From Burkholderiales bacterium (GTDB taxonomy: Bacteria > Pseudomonadota > Gammaproteobacteria > Burkholderiales > SG8-39): a DNA stretch of 12,396 nt. The translations under genes were made by a program, and so were the position numbers. Shown here piece by piece: positions 6,406 to 12,396 of the stretch; position 1 is the first letter of the stretch; each line of letters starts with the position of its first letter. The notes below the pieces were generated by a model, which saw only the letters and a program-made list of their open reading frames with translations, was not told the origin of the DNA and searched no databases. The stretch lies in NCBI GenBank assembly GCA_020846575.1, contig JADLDQ010000017.1, forward strand, positions 1 through 12,396, given 5' to 3'.

Positions 6406-7260
6406 GGCGATGCGCGCCAGCCCGTTGTCCAGAACCACCACGTCCCGATCCGGGACGCGGCAGCGGAACGACACCGATTCGCCCTCCACCCACATCTCGG
6501 TGCGGATCGTGTCCCCCGGAAACACGGGTCGCACGAACCGGGCCTCCATCATGCGCAAGCGCACGGCGTCACAGCCGGCCAGCGTCCGCAGTACGGCGTG
6601 CGCGGCGATGCCATAGGTCGCCACGCCGTGAAGGATGGGGCGCGGGAACCCCGCCACCCTGGCCCTTTCGGGATCGACGTGCAGCGGATTGGTGTCGCCG
6701 TTCAGGCGGTAGAGGATGGCCAGGTTCGGCGGCGTGGGCAGGTCGCAGCTGAACTGCGGGGTGCCGTCGGGCACCTTGTGCGGGGGCGGGGACTCGGTGA
6801 CCGGTCCTCCGAAGCCGCCCTGGCCGCGCGCGAACGTACTGGTCTCCACGCTCGCGACCGCGGTCCCGTCGGGCGCGAGCAGCTTGCGCTCTGCCTGGAT
6901 GATCGCGCCGCCGCCCGGGCCCTTGTCGATCACCTGCTTGACCCGGGTACGGGCCCGCAGCGTACCCGCGGGGGCGAGCGGCCGGAACAGGGTGATGCGC
7001 TGCTCGGCCGCGACCACCATGCGCTCGTCGATACCGAACTCGGGGTTGGTCGAGAGTTCACGGCCCACCCAGCCGAGCACGCCGGCCATGGTCGGAAAGG
7101 CTTCCAGCCCTTTCTCGTAGACGAACTTCAATTGACCTCGATCCATCGGATCCATGCCGATGCCCAGGCCGAGCGCATAGAGGATGCAGTCGCGCTCCCC
7201 GTACTGAACCACGCGCTCCGGCGATGCGTACGCCATGATCTTTTCGTAGTTCACTGCCAT
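6394..7260 (-). CDS. MaoC-family double hot-dog (R)-enoyl-CoA hydratase
   Basis: Predicted 288-residue 2-enoyl-CoA hydratase 2-like protein, which hydrates trans-2-enoyl-CoA to (R)-3-hydroxyacyl-CoA. The N-terminal half (about 1-135) matches the substrate-binding hot-dog domain, with YALGLGIG and KFVYEKGLEAFPT. The C-terminal half carries the hydratase 2 motif, from YRLNGDTNPLHVDPE (184-198) to GFPRPILHG (204-212). The catalytic pair is Asp189 and His194. The layout matches the hydratase part of peroxisomal multifunctional enzyme 2 and bacterial stand-alone homologues. ATG 7260 is chosen because GAGGATA precedes it at good spacing and the homology begins there. The flanking genes (HbpS-like, EthD) suggest degradation of a CoA-linked compound, but the substrate is not evident. 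A fatty-acid or polyhydroxyalkanoate supply role is possible. Confidence 0.9.
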   Translation of the reverse strand: MAVNYEKIMAYASPERVVQYGERDCILYALGLGIGMDPMDRGQLKFVYEKGLEAFPTMAGVLGWVGRELSTNPEFGIDERMVVAAEQRITLFRPLAPAGTLRARTRVKQVIDKGPGGGAIIQAERKLLAPDGTAVASVETSTFARGQGGFGGPVTESPPPHKVPDGTPQFSCDLPTPPNLAILYRLNGDTNPLHVDPERARVAGFPRPILHGVATYGIAAHAVLRTLAGCDAVRLRMMEARFVRPVFPGDTIRTEMWVEGESVSFRCRVPDRDVVVLDNGLARIAPAP

Positions 7261-7442
7261 GTCGGTATCCTCGATTATTCCCCTCCCGATCCGCAGCACG
7301 TGGCCGAGGCGAGCTTGGCGAGCAAGCGCAGGCAGGGCCCGGGATGCGAACTCGTGCGCCGTCTTGTTTGCCGCGTGCGACGGCGCAGGCGCCAACGCAC
7401 CGCGGAAACGCCGGTGAACCTCGTCGCGCCCTCCCGTCCGGC

Positions 7443-7904
7443 CTACTTCTTCTCGGGTTCCTTCTCGGGATCCGGCGCGAGGCCGGCCGACTTGATGGCC
7501 CGGATGGCGCAGATCTCGTCGTTGTCGGAGGTGTCTCCGGTGACGCCCACCGCGCCGATCACGCGCTTGTCCGAGTTGCGGATCAGCACGCCCCCGGCCA
7601 CCGGCACCAGGCGTCCCAGGGACGCAGCCGCCAGTGAATTGGCGAAGTGGGGCCGGTCCTTCGCCATCTGCTCCAGGCCGCGGCTGGAGCGGCCCATGCC
7701 GAGCGATCCCCAGGCCTTGCCGAAGGCGACCTCGAAGCGAAGGATCGACGAGTTGTCCTCTCTCTTGAACGCGACCAGTTGCCCGCCTGCGTCGAGCACG
7801 GCCACCGACATCGGGTTGAGGTTCATGGCGCGCGCCACCGCCAGAGATTCGTCCACGATCCTGCCGGCGTGAGCGAGCGTCAGGAAATGCACGACATCGG
7901 CCAT
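7443..7904 (-). CDS. GlcG/HbpS-family protein
   Basis: Predicted 153-residue soluble protein of the GlcG/HbpS (PF03928-type) family. It shows the family's signature order: SVAVLDAGGQLVAFKRED near 33-50, the Ala- and Lys-rich helix FGKAW, VPVAGGVLIR in the middle, then GAVGVTGDTSDNDE near the end. Family members bind heme or small organic acids, or sit in degradation and transport operons as auxiliary proteins of unknown activity, so the biochemical role here is uncertain. ATG 7904 follows a near-perfect AAGGAGGA. There is no signal peptide, unlike the secreted HbpS, so it should be cytoplasmic. The chain ends in a charged tail (PEKEPEKK). It is 182 bp upstream of the hydratase gene, in the same direction. 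Confidence 0.88.
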   Translation of the reverse strand: MADVVHFLTLAHAGRIVDESLAVARAMNLNPMSVAVLDAGGQLVAFKREDNSSILRFEVAFGKAWGSLGMGRSSRGLEQMAKDRPHFANSLAAASLGRLVPVAGGVLIRNSDKRVIGAVGVTGDTSDNDEICAIRAIKSAGLAPDPEKEPEKK

Positions 7905-7908
7905 CGGG

Positions 7909-7916
7909 TCCTCCTT
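7909..7916 (-). promoter_or_regulatory. Strong ribosome binding site of the GlcG/HbpS-family gene
   Basis: Minus-strand AAGGAGGA lies just ahead of ATG 7904 (spacer CCCG). It decides this start over the open frame continuing to 7964. Confidence 0.75.
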
Positions 7917-8065
7917 GCAGGGATGTTGAGGTCGCGCCGGGGATTCATTCGAGCGGGAACGCACGCGGCGGAGCCGGCGCGTATTCTAGCAGCGGGCCGG
8001 CAACCGGACGGCGATGCAGCCCTCCGCGCTGCGTGGCCGCGCGGCCGGGAGCGGGCGCGAGCGGC

Positions 8066-8100
8066 AGCGCCGCCCGTAACAGCGCCGCCCGTAACAGCGC
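8066..8100. repeat. 15-bp tandem repeat, 2.3 copies
   Basis: AGCGCCGCCCGTAAC occurs perfectly at 8066-8080 and 8081-8095, followed by a partial AGCGC. It sits in the 235-bp gap between the EthD-type and GlcG/HbpS-type genes, outside any gene I accept. Confidence 0.85.
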
Positions 8101-8139
8101 AACGCCGCCGCCGGGATCGCCGGCTGGCTGCGCTGCCCG

Positions 8140-8862
8140 TCAACCCCCGGCGATCAGGTATTCCTCGGCCACCGCCCGGATCGCGGGCGCGTCCATCTGC
8201 ACGAAATTGCGCTCGTCCTCGCGCATCATCTGCGGGACCGGGCCCGCGAACATGGCGCGGATGTCTTGCGCGCTGCGATAGTACAGTTCCACCATGCCGT
8301 CCATGTCCGGCTCCCGGCCGGGTTCGGGGACGGCGAAACTCGCCACGATGTGCTGCGTGGGCGATTCCTTCACCACCCGGTCCTCCAGCCGCGAGTGATT
8401 GTTCAGCCAGTAGTCCCTGAACTGCGCGTGCGTGAGGTCCCTGCGGCGGTAGACGGTGCGGATGATCTTCAGCTGCCCGCAGGCCTTCGGGATGTCGCCC
8501 GCGTCCGACTTGCGCGACATCAGGTACTCCTCGGCGACGATGCGCACAGGCACCTCGCCGGCGAAGTTCCTCTCGTCCTCGGCCATCATCTGCGGCACCG
8601 GTCCCGAGCGCGCCGACTTCAGGTCATCCATGCTGTCGAAGTACAGCGTGGTCATGGCGTCGAACTGCGCCTGTGCGCCGCCCAGCACGACCTCGCCGGT
8701 CGCGAAGCTGGCCACCACCCTTTTCACCGGGCACATGTCCAGTGCGCGCCGGTGCAGCTCGGCGTGCCGGGTCATCCAGTAGTCGCGCAACTGCGCCAGG
8801 GTCATGCCCTCGCGGCGCCTGACCATGCGGATGATCTTGACCATCGGATTCCTGGTGCTCAT
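8140..8862 (-). CDS. Tandem EthD-domain protein
   Basis: Predicted 240-residue protein made of two EthD-type (dimeric alpha/beta-barrel, ferredoxin-like) domains, at about 8-114 and 131-236. Both copies open with a KIIR strand (MVKIIRMVRRREGMT, LKIIRTVYRRRDLT), then a helix (AQLRDYWMTRH, AQFRDYWLNNH). Both have GPVPQMM at 87 and 207 and EDERNF at 95 and 215, exactly 120 residues apart, and both end in AEEYL. EthD was named from the ethyl tert-butyl ether degradation operon, and related single-domain proteins act in catabolism or polyketide modification. Two fused copies would give an intramolecular version of the usual dimer. ATG 8862 is supported by CAGGGAA upstream and by the domain start. 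No substrate can be named. Confidence 0.88.
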   Translation of the reverse strand: MSTRNPMVKIIRMVRRREGMTLAQLRDYWMTRHAELHRRALDMCPVKRVVASFATGEVVLGGAQAQFDAMTTLYFDSMDDLKSARSGPVPQMMAEDERNFAGEVPVRIVAEEYLMSRKSDAGDIPKACGQLKIIRTVYRRRDLTHAQFRDYWLNNHSRLEDRVVKESPTQHIVASFAVPEPGREPDMDGMVELYYRSAQDIRAMFAGPVPQMMREDERNFVQMDAPAIRAVAEEYLIAGG

Positions 8863-8972
8863 GGCTGTTCCCTGCGCTCGGTTTCCGGGGATGTCCGCAG
8901 CGCCGTGTGGACGCGCGTTCGAGTGACCCGCCTGCGGCATCTCCTCCCGGCGCGATTCCGGCCTGACACCGG

Positions 8973-10310
8973 CTACCGGGGCATCACGCCGTGCGTATGC
9001 GCGGGCGCCGTACCCCGCGTGGGCGGGTCCTGGGAGGGGATTCCGCGGTTGGCGGCGCGCGCGGTGCGTTCGGCCACGCGCTCGATGAGATCGAAGGTCT
9101 CCTCGACCTGCTCGCGCGCGATGCCGCGAGTGATGAACACGATGCGCGTGCGGCGGTCCTCGCTCGGCCACTGCGCCAGCCAGTCGAGCGAATGGAACAC
9201 CTGCTGCGCGCCCTGGATCACCGCCGGACGATCGGGGCGCTCGGCCACGTGGACGATGCCCTTCACGCGCAGCAGGTCGGGTCCGGCCTCGCGCCCCAGG
9301 CCCTCCAGGAACATGCGCAGCGCGGCAAGGGACATCGGCCGCTCGCGCACCAGGCAGAACGAGCGTATGCCCGGATCGTGGGCATGCGCCGCGAGCACCG
9401 CCTGCTCTCGATCGGCATCCGGCGCCTGCGTCCCATGCGCCTGCGGCGCCCTGGTCGTCTCATCCGCCTGCGGCGCCCTTGTCGTTTCATCCGCCTGCGG
9501 CGCTACCGGCGATCCATCCTGGGGTACGTGGCCGTGAGCGCGGTAATAGGCGCGGGCCGCGCCGTCGGGCGCCGGCAGCGCGGCCTGCTGCGCGGCTCCA
9601 GGCGCGGGCTGCGGGTGATCCTCGTACGCCTCGGCGCGCAGCCAGGCCGAGAGGTCCACCGCCTTGGTGGCGGGATCGAACAGCCCCGATCCGAACAGAG
9701 CCGAGGGGTCGCGCTGCGCGGCGGCGGACTCGATGATGGGCGCGGCCGGGTTCAGCGCGCGCAGCCGGGCGCGCACCGCGGCGAGCCTGCGCTCCCGGTC
9801 AGGCCCTTCGACGAGGTCGGCCTTGGTGAGCACCATGCGGTCGGCGATCGCCGCCTGCTTGACGCACTCCGCAAAGCGCTCCAGCGACGACAGGGCGTTG
9901 ATGGCATCCACCGTGGTCACCACGCCGTCCAGGGCGTAGTGGTTGACCACCATCGGATGGGTGAGTATCACTTGCAGCACCGGCGCCGGGTCGGCGATGC
10001 CGGTGGTCTCGATGACCACGCGGTCGAAACACGGCAGCTTTCCGGCGTTGCGCTGGATGAACAGGTCGCGGAAGGTGTCGATCAGGTCGCCGCGCATGGT
10101 GCAGCACAGGCACCCGTTGGCCAGCTGCACCACCGACTCGTCGCTGCGCGACACCAGGTCGTAGTCGATGCCGATCTCGCCGAACTCGTTGACGATCACC
10201 GCCGCCTGGGACATCCTCGGGTGCGCGAGGATGCGGTTGAGCAGCGTCGTCTTCCCGCTGCCCAGGAACCCGGTGATGAGGGTTACCCAGATGCGGTTCG
10301 GGACGCTCAT
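8973..10310 (-). CDS. CobW-type G3E GTPase, putative metallochaperone
   Basis: Predicted 445-residue G3E P-loop GTPase of the CobW/YeiR/YjiA/ZNG1 group, proteins that load metal (often Zn or Co) into client enzymes. Walker A GFLGSGKTT is at 14-22 and NEFGEIGIDYDLV is at 41-53. The metal-binding CxCC motif is GCLCC at 66-70 and the Walker B region is VVIETTGIADP at 98-108. The guanine-specificity motif TKAD is at 162-165. The CobW C-terminal domain runs from about 314 to 396. A low-complexity linker (about 230-312) contains AHGH and AAHAHD plus a 9-residue tandem repeat; an HTHG lies near the C-terminus. These His clusters could bind metal. ATG 10310 directly precedes the first beta strand. 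An open frame continues far upstream but lies antisense to M24 codons. The M24 gene upstream, 113 bp away, is a candidate client. Confidence 0.92.
   Translation of the reverse strand: MSVPNRIWVTLITGFLGSGKTTLLNRILAHPRMSQAAVIVNEFGEIGIDYDLVSRSDESVVQLANGCLCCTMRGDLIDTFRDLFIQRNAGKLPCFDRVVIETTGIADPAPVLQVILTHPMVVNHYALDGVVTTVDAINALSSLERFAECVKQAAIADRMVLTKADLVEGPDRERRLAAVRARLRALNPAAPIIESAAAQRDPSALFGSGLFDPATKAVDLSAWLRAEAYEDHPQPAPGAAQQAALPAPDGAARAYYRAHGHVPQDGSPVAPQADETTRAPQADETTRAPQAHGTQAPDADREQAVLAAHAHDPGIRSFCLVRERPMSLAALRMFLEGLGREAGPDLLRVKGIVHVAERPDRPAVIQGAQQVFHSLDWLAQWPSEDRRTRIVFITRGIAREQVEETFDLIERVAERTARAANRGIPSQDPPTRGTAPAHTHGVMPR
9439..9503 (-). repeat. 27-bp in-frame tandem repeat within the G3E GTPase gene
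   Basis: A 27-bp unit at 9439-9465 is repeated at 9466-9492 with two changes, and an 11-bp partial third copy runs to 9503. On the minus strand it encodes APQADETTR repeats (residues about 270-288). The unit is a multiple of three, so copy-number change would lengthen the linker without breaking the frame. Confidence 0.85.
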
Positions 10311-10423
10311 CGGCTTGTCCGTCGCTGCGCGCCGGGGCTCAATTCCGGAAATACGGCCCGCGGGGCGACCCTTCGGACCCCATGGCCGCTCCGCTCGTGC
10401 GCGGTGTTTGCATCCGAGCGCTC

Positions 10424-11677
10424 CTACACGATCTCGCAGCCCGGCAGGCCGCAGGAGATGAGGTGATCGCTCGGATAGTTGGTGATGATCTCGCAGCCGT
10501 CGTCGGTGACCACCACCTCCTCCTCGATGCGCGCCGCGCCCGAGCCGTCCGCCGCGCCCTTCCAGCATTCCACGGCGAACACCATACCTTTCTTGAGCAC
10601 CGTGTTCTGACCGGTGTAGCGCCGCGAGATGATCGGCCGCTCCCACAGGGACAGCCCGATGCCGTGCCCGAACTGCAGCAGGAACGCCTCGTCTTCGTTG
10701 TTGTAGCCGAACGCCTCGGCCTTGGGCCAGACCTGGGCGATCTCGTCCACGGTGACGCCCGGCCGTATGGCGTCGATGGAGGCGCTCACCCACTTGGAAC
10801 ACTGCTCGTAGGCCTCGATCTGCGCCTTGTTCGGCACCCCGCAGATGAAGGTACGGTAGTAACAGGTATGGTAGCCGTTGAAGGAGTGCATGATGTCCAG
10901 AAAGATCATGTCGCCGGGCTGGATGATGCGGTCCGAGAAGGTGTGCGAGTGGGGCGCACCGCGCGGCCCGGCCACCGAGTTCACGCATTCGACGCGCTCC
11001 GAGCCGAGCTTGAACAGGCGATCGTGGGCGATCGCGACCAGGTCGCTTTCCTTGGCGCCGGGACGGATCGCCCGCGCGATATCGACATAGGTGGCGTCCA
11101 CCATCGAGGACGCCTGCTTCAGCAGTTCGATCTCTTCGGCCGTCTTGACCTCGCGCGCGTCCAGCATCGCCTGCTGGCCGTCCACCACCTCGACGCCCTC
11201 GGCCTCCAGCGCGCGCAGCATCGGCAGTTCCATCAGGTCGATGCCGAGCGGCCTGCGGTCGATGCCGAGTTCCACCATCTTGCGTTTCACCTGGCGGGCG
11301 AATTCCTTCTGGATGCCGTAGACCGGCGGCAGCGCGCCCTGCAGCGTGCTGATCGGCGCCGCCACCCGTCCCTGGAGCCAGGGCGAACTGCGCCGCTTGG
11401 CGGGCGGCGCCGGATCCCAGAGATAGGCATCGCCTTCGCTCGGACACAGCGCGTAGCGGTCGAACTTGTCGCGCGCCCACTCGCCGATGTGGGTGCCGGT
11501 GACATAGCGGATGTTGTCGAAGTTGAAGCACAGCACACCGCCCAGGGCCGCGGCCCGGATCGCGTTCCTCGCGCGCTCCACCCGCTCGCGGTTCATCTTC
11601 TGGAAGTCGATGCCGGCCTCCCAGTCCTTGCCCATGGTTCCCCAGGTCGCCGTCGAGTGCCGCCGGTTGTAATGCAT
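10424..11677 (-). CDS. M24-family protein (aminopeptidase P/creatinase/DddP-like) with altered metal site
   Basis: Predicted 417-residue protein with an N-terminal creatinase-like domain (about 25-170, GVLCFNFDNIRYVTG) and a C-terminal pita-bread domain (about 180-417). The M24 ligand positions are Asp261 (FLDIMHSFNGY), His338 (FGHGIGLSLWERP), Glu370 (FAVECWKG) and Glu385 (ARIEEEVVV). At the second Asp position, 11 residues after Asp261, the protein reads Cys272 (YHTCYYRTF) where metal-dependent members read D-x-T/S-R. An ordinary dinuclear Xaa-Pro peptidase is therefore doubtful. Family relatives include creatinase (no metal) and DMSP lyase DddP (one iron). ATG 11677 follows GAGGAGG at ideal spacing. 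The next gene downstream is the G3E GTPase. I am sure of the fold but not of the reaction. Confidence 0.88.
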   Translation of the reverse strand: MHYNRRHSTATWGTMGKDWEAGIDFQKMNRERVERARNAIRAAALGGVLCFNFDNIRYVTGTHIGEWARDKFDRYALCPSEGDAYLWDPAPPAKRRSSPWLQGRVAAPISTLQGALPPVYGIQKEFARQVKRKMVELGIDRRPLGIDLMELPMLRALEAEGVEVVDGQQAMLDAREVKTAEEIELLKQASSMVDATYVDIARAIRPGAKESDLVAIAHDRLFKLGSERVECVNSVAGPRGAPHSHTFSDRIIQPGDMIFLDIMHSFNGYHTCYYRTFICGVPNKAQIEAYEQCSKWVSASIDAIRPGVTVDEIAQVWPKAEAFGYNNEDEAFLLQFGHGIGLSLWERPIISRRYTGQNTVLKKGMVFAVECWKGAADGSGAARIEEEVVVTDDGCEIITNYPSDHLISCGLPGCEIV

Positions 11678-11683
11678 GATTGC

Positions 11684-11690
11684 CTCCTCT
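11684..11690 (-). promoter_or_regulatory. Ribosome binding site of the M24-family gene
   Basis: Minus-strand GAGGAGG precedes ATG 11677 by six bases (CAATC plus flank). It fixes the start within a frame that is open further upstream to 11746. Confidence 0.75.
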
Positions 11691-11744
11691 TCGTGCTTCC
11701 CGCCCCCCCCCGGGACCGATGCCGGCAGGCGCGGACAGACGTCC

Positions 11745-11774
11745 ATTTTCGACGGATTGCGGCGGTGAATTCAA
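11745..11774 (-). promoter_or_regulatory. Weak sigma-70-like promoter candidate for the M24 gene
   Basis: On the minus strand TTGAAT (11774-11769) and GAAAAT (11750-11745) are 18 bp apart, each matching four of six consensus bases. They stand about 70-95 bp ahead of the start codon, in a locally AT-richer patch. This is the best candidate I could see, but weak. Confidence 0.2.
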
Positions 11775-11804
11775 GAGCCGCGGCGCGCGCGGCCACGCGA
11801 ACCG

Positions 11805-11827
11805 GCACGCAGCGCTTCGCTGCGTGC
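11805..11827 (-). terminator. Perfect 10-bp hairpin after the carbonic anhydrase gene
   Basis: GCACGCAGCG (11805-11814) pairs with CGCTGCGTGC (11818-11827) around a 3-base loop, about 54 bp past the minus-strand stop at 11881. No T-run follows. The position suits a terminator separating the carbonic anhydrase transcript from the M24 gene. Confidence 0.45.
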
Positions 11828-11880
11828 GTCCCGGGGCGGCGGCGGTCTCGCCCTGGCGGGCCCTGCCCCCGGCAGGCTCT

Positions 11881-12396
11881 CTATCTCGGACCGCGCTCCC
11901 AGTGCAGCGTGTCGATCTCCTGGTGCTGCGCTTGCGGCTGCGGGCCCTGCATCCGTTCGAGCGGCTCGAAGCGGCCGCGTTCGGTATCCAGCACCAGCAC
12001 CTTGCCGTCCTCGATCACGTAGTGCCAGCCGTACAGGAACAGCTCCCCGGCGCGCACCTGACGCTCCACCATCGGGTAGCTGAGCAGCCGGTCGAGCTGC
12101 AGCACCACGGATCGCTGCTCCACGCGCCGCAGCGCTTCGGGCGACTCGCGCACCGGCAGCGCCGCCTCGCGCGCGAGTTCGAGCCAGGCCCGCAGGTGCT
12201 TCGCCTCCGGCGGCGGTTCCTCGTAGAGCGCACGGATCGCGCCGCAGTGGCTGTGCCCGCAGACGATGATGTTGCGCACCTTCAGCTGAACCACCGCGAA
12301 CTCGATCGCGGCCGCGGTGCCGTGAAAACCGGCCGACATGTCCCAGGGCGGGACGAGGTTGCCGACGTTGCGCGCGATGAACAGCTCCCCCGGCCC
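11881..12396 (-). CDS. Beta-class carbonic anhydrase, partial (start beyond the window)
   Basis: The last 171 residues of a beta-carbonic anhydrase, which interconverts CO2 and bicarbonate using zinc. The visible part opens with GELFIARNVGNLVPP, then has AAAIEFAVVQL and the zinc motif IIVCGHSHCGAIRAL. In that motif the His and Cys of HSHC, residues 48 and 51 of the visible fragment, are ligands. The first zinc Cys and its Asp/Arg dyad (CxDSR) must lie to the right of the window. The C-terminal part has the usual helical segment and YGWHYVIEDGKVLVLD, typical of bacterial homologues. Reading continues open to the window edge, so ATG 12339 is internal and not the start. The next gene in transcription order is the M24-family gene, 203 bp away across a hairpin. 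Confidence 0.92.
   Translation of the reverse strand, partial: GPGELFIARNVGNLVPPWDMSAGFHGTAAAIEFAVVQLKVRNIIVCGHSHCGAIRALYEEPPPEAKHLRAWLELAREAALPVRESPEALRRVEQRSVVLQLDRLLSYPMVERQVRAGELFLYGWHYVIEDGKVLVLDTERGRFEPLERMQGPQPQAQHQEIDTLHWERGPR

Noticed and set aside
6052..7872. Plus-strand open frame of 606 codons
   Set aside because: Antisense to three well-identified minus-strand genes and low in recognisable structure.
8863..9171. Upstream extension of the EthD protein by 103 codons
   Set aside because: The extra residues are Arg/His/Ala-rich without pattern and overlap the end of the GTPase gene; ATG 8862 has a ribosome binding site and starts the domain.
10311..11774. In-frame upstream extension of the G3E GTPase, which would give a 933-residue fusion
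   Set aside because: The extension is an alternative frame of the M24 gene. The GTPase begins naturally at ATG 10310, right before its first beta strand and P-loop.
10382..12022. Plus-strand open frame of 546 codons, rich in His, Asp and Arg
   Set aside because: Antisense to the M24-family gene; its composition is what mirrored codons of a GC-rich gene produce.

Overview
The window is about 12.4 kb of GC-rich bacterial DNA. Gene content and codon use suggest a proteobacterium, most likely beta or gamma; this is an inference from protein families, as no rRNA or tRNA is present. I see no CRISPR array, no intact insertion sequence and no phage gene.

Layout: (1) 1-816 holds no convincing gene, only a 20-bp tandem duplication at 221-260. 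(2) 817-1806 (+) encodes a secreted lytic transglycosylase with Sel1 repeats. It converges on 1902-2741 (-), a secreted trypsin/HtrA-like serine protease without PDZ. (3) After a gene-poor divergent gap, 3344-4624 (+) encodes a TviB/WbpA-type UDP-N-acetyl-hexosamine 6-dehydrogenase, a surface-polysaccharide enzyme. (4) 4751-5750 holds an imperfect direct repeat, two small overlapping minus-strand genes (one a membrane protein) and a hairpin. (5) 5751-12396 is a long run of minus-strand genes. In transcription order they are: partial beta-carbonic anhydrase, M24-family (aminopeptidase P/creatinase/DddP-like) protein, CobW-type G3E GTPase, tandem EthD-domain protein, GlcG/HbpS-family protein, double hot-dog MaoC-type hydratase, and low-molecular-weight protein tyrosine phosphatase.

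How the genes may work together: the minus-strand series joins metal-linked proteins (carbonic anhydrase, M24 fold, G3E metallochaperone) with small-molecule catabolic types (EthD, HbpS-like, MaoC hydratase). The gaps are 110-235 bp and several hold hairpins, so this is a co-oriented neighbourhood rather than a tightly coupled operon. The G3E GTPase lying next to an M24-fold protein is the most interesting point, because the eukaryotic G3E protein ZNG1 activates an M24 enzyme. The M24 protein here has Cys where the second metal-binding Asp should be, so it may not be an ordinary dinuclear peptidase. The dehydrogenase and the tyrosine phosphatase could both relate to exopolysaccharide, but no kinase, polymerase or glycosyltransferase lies in the window.
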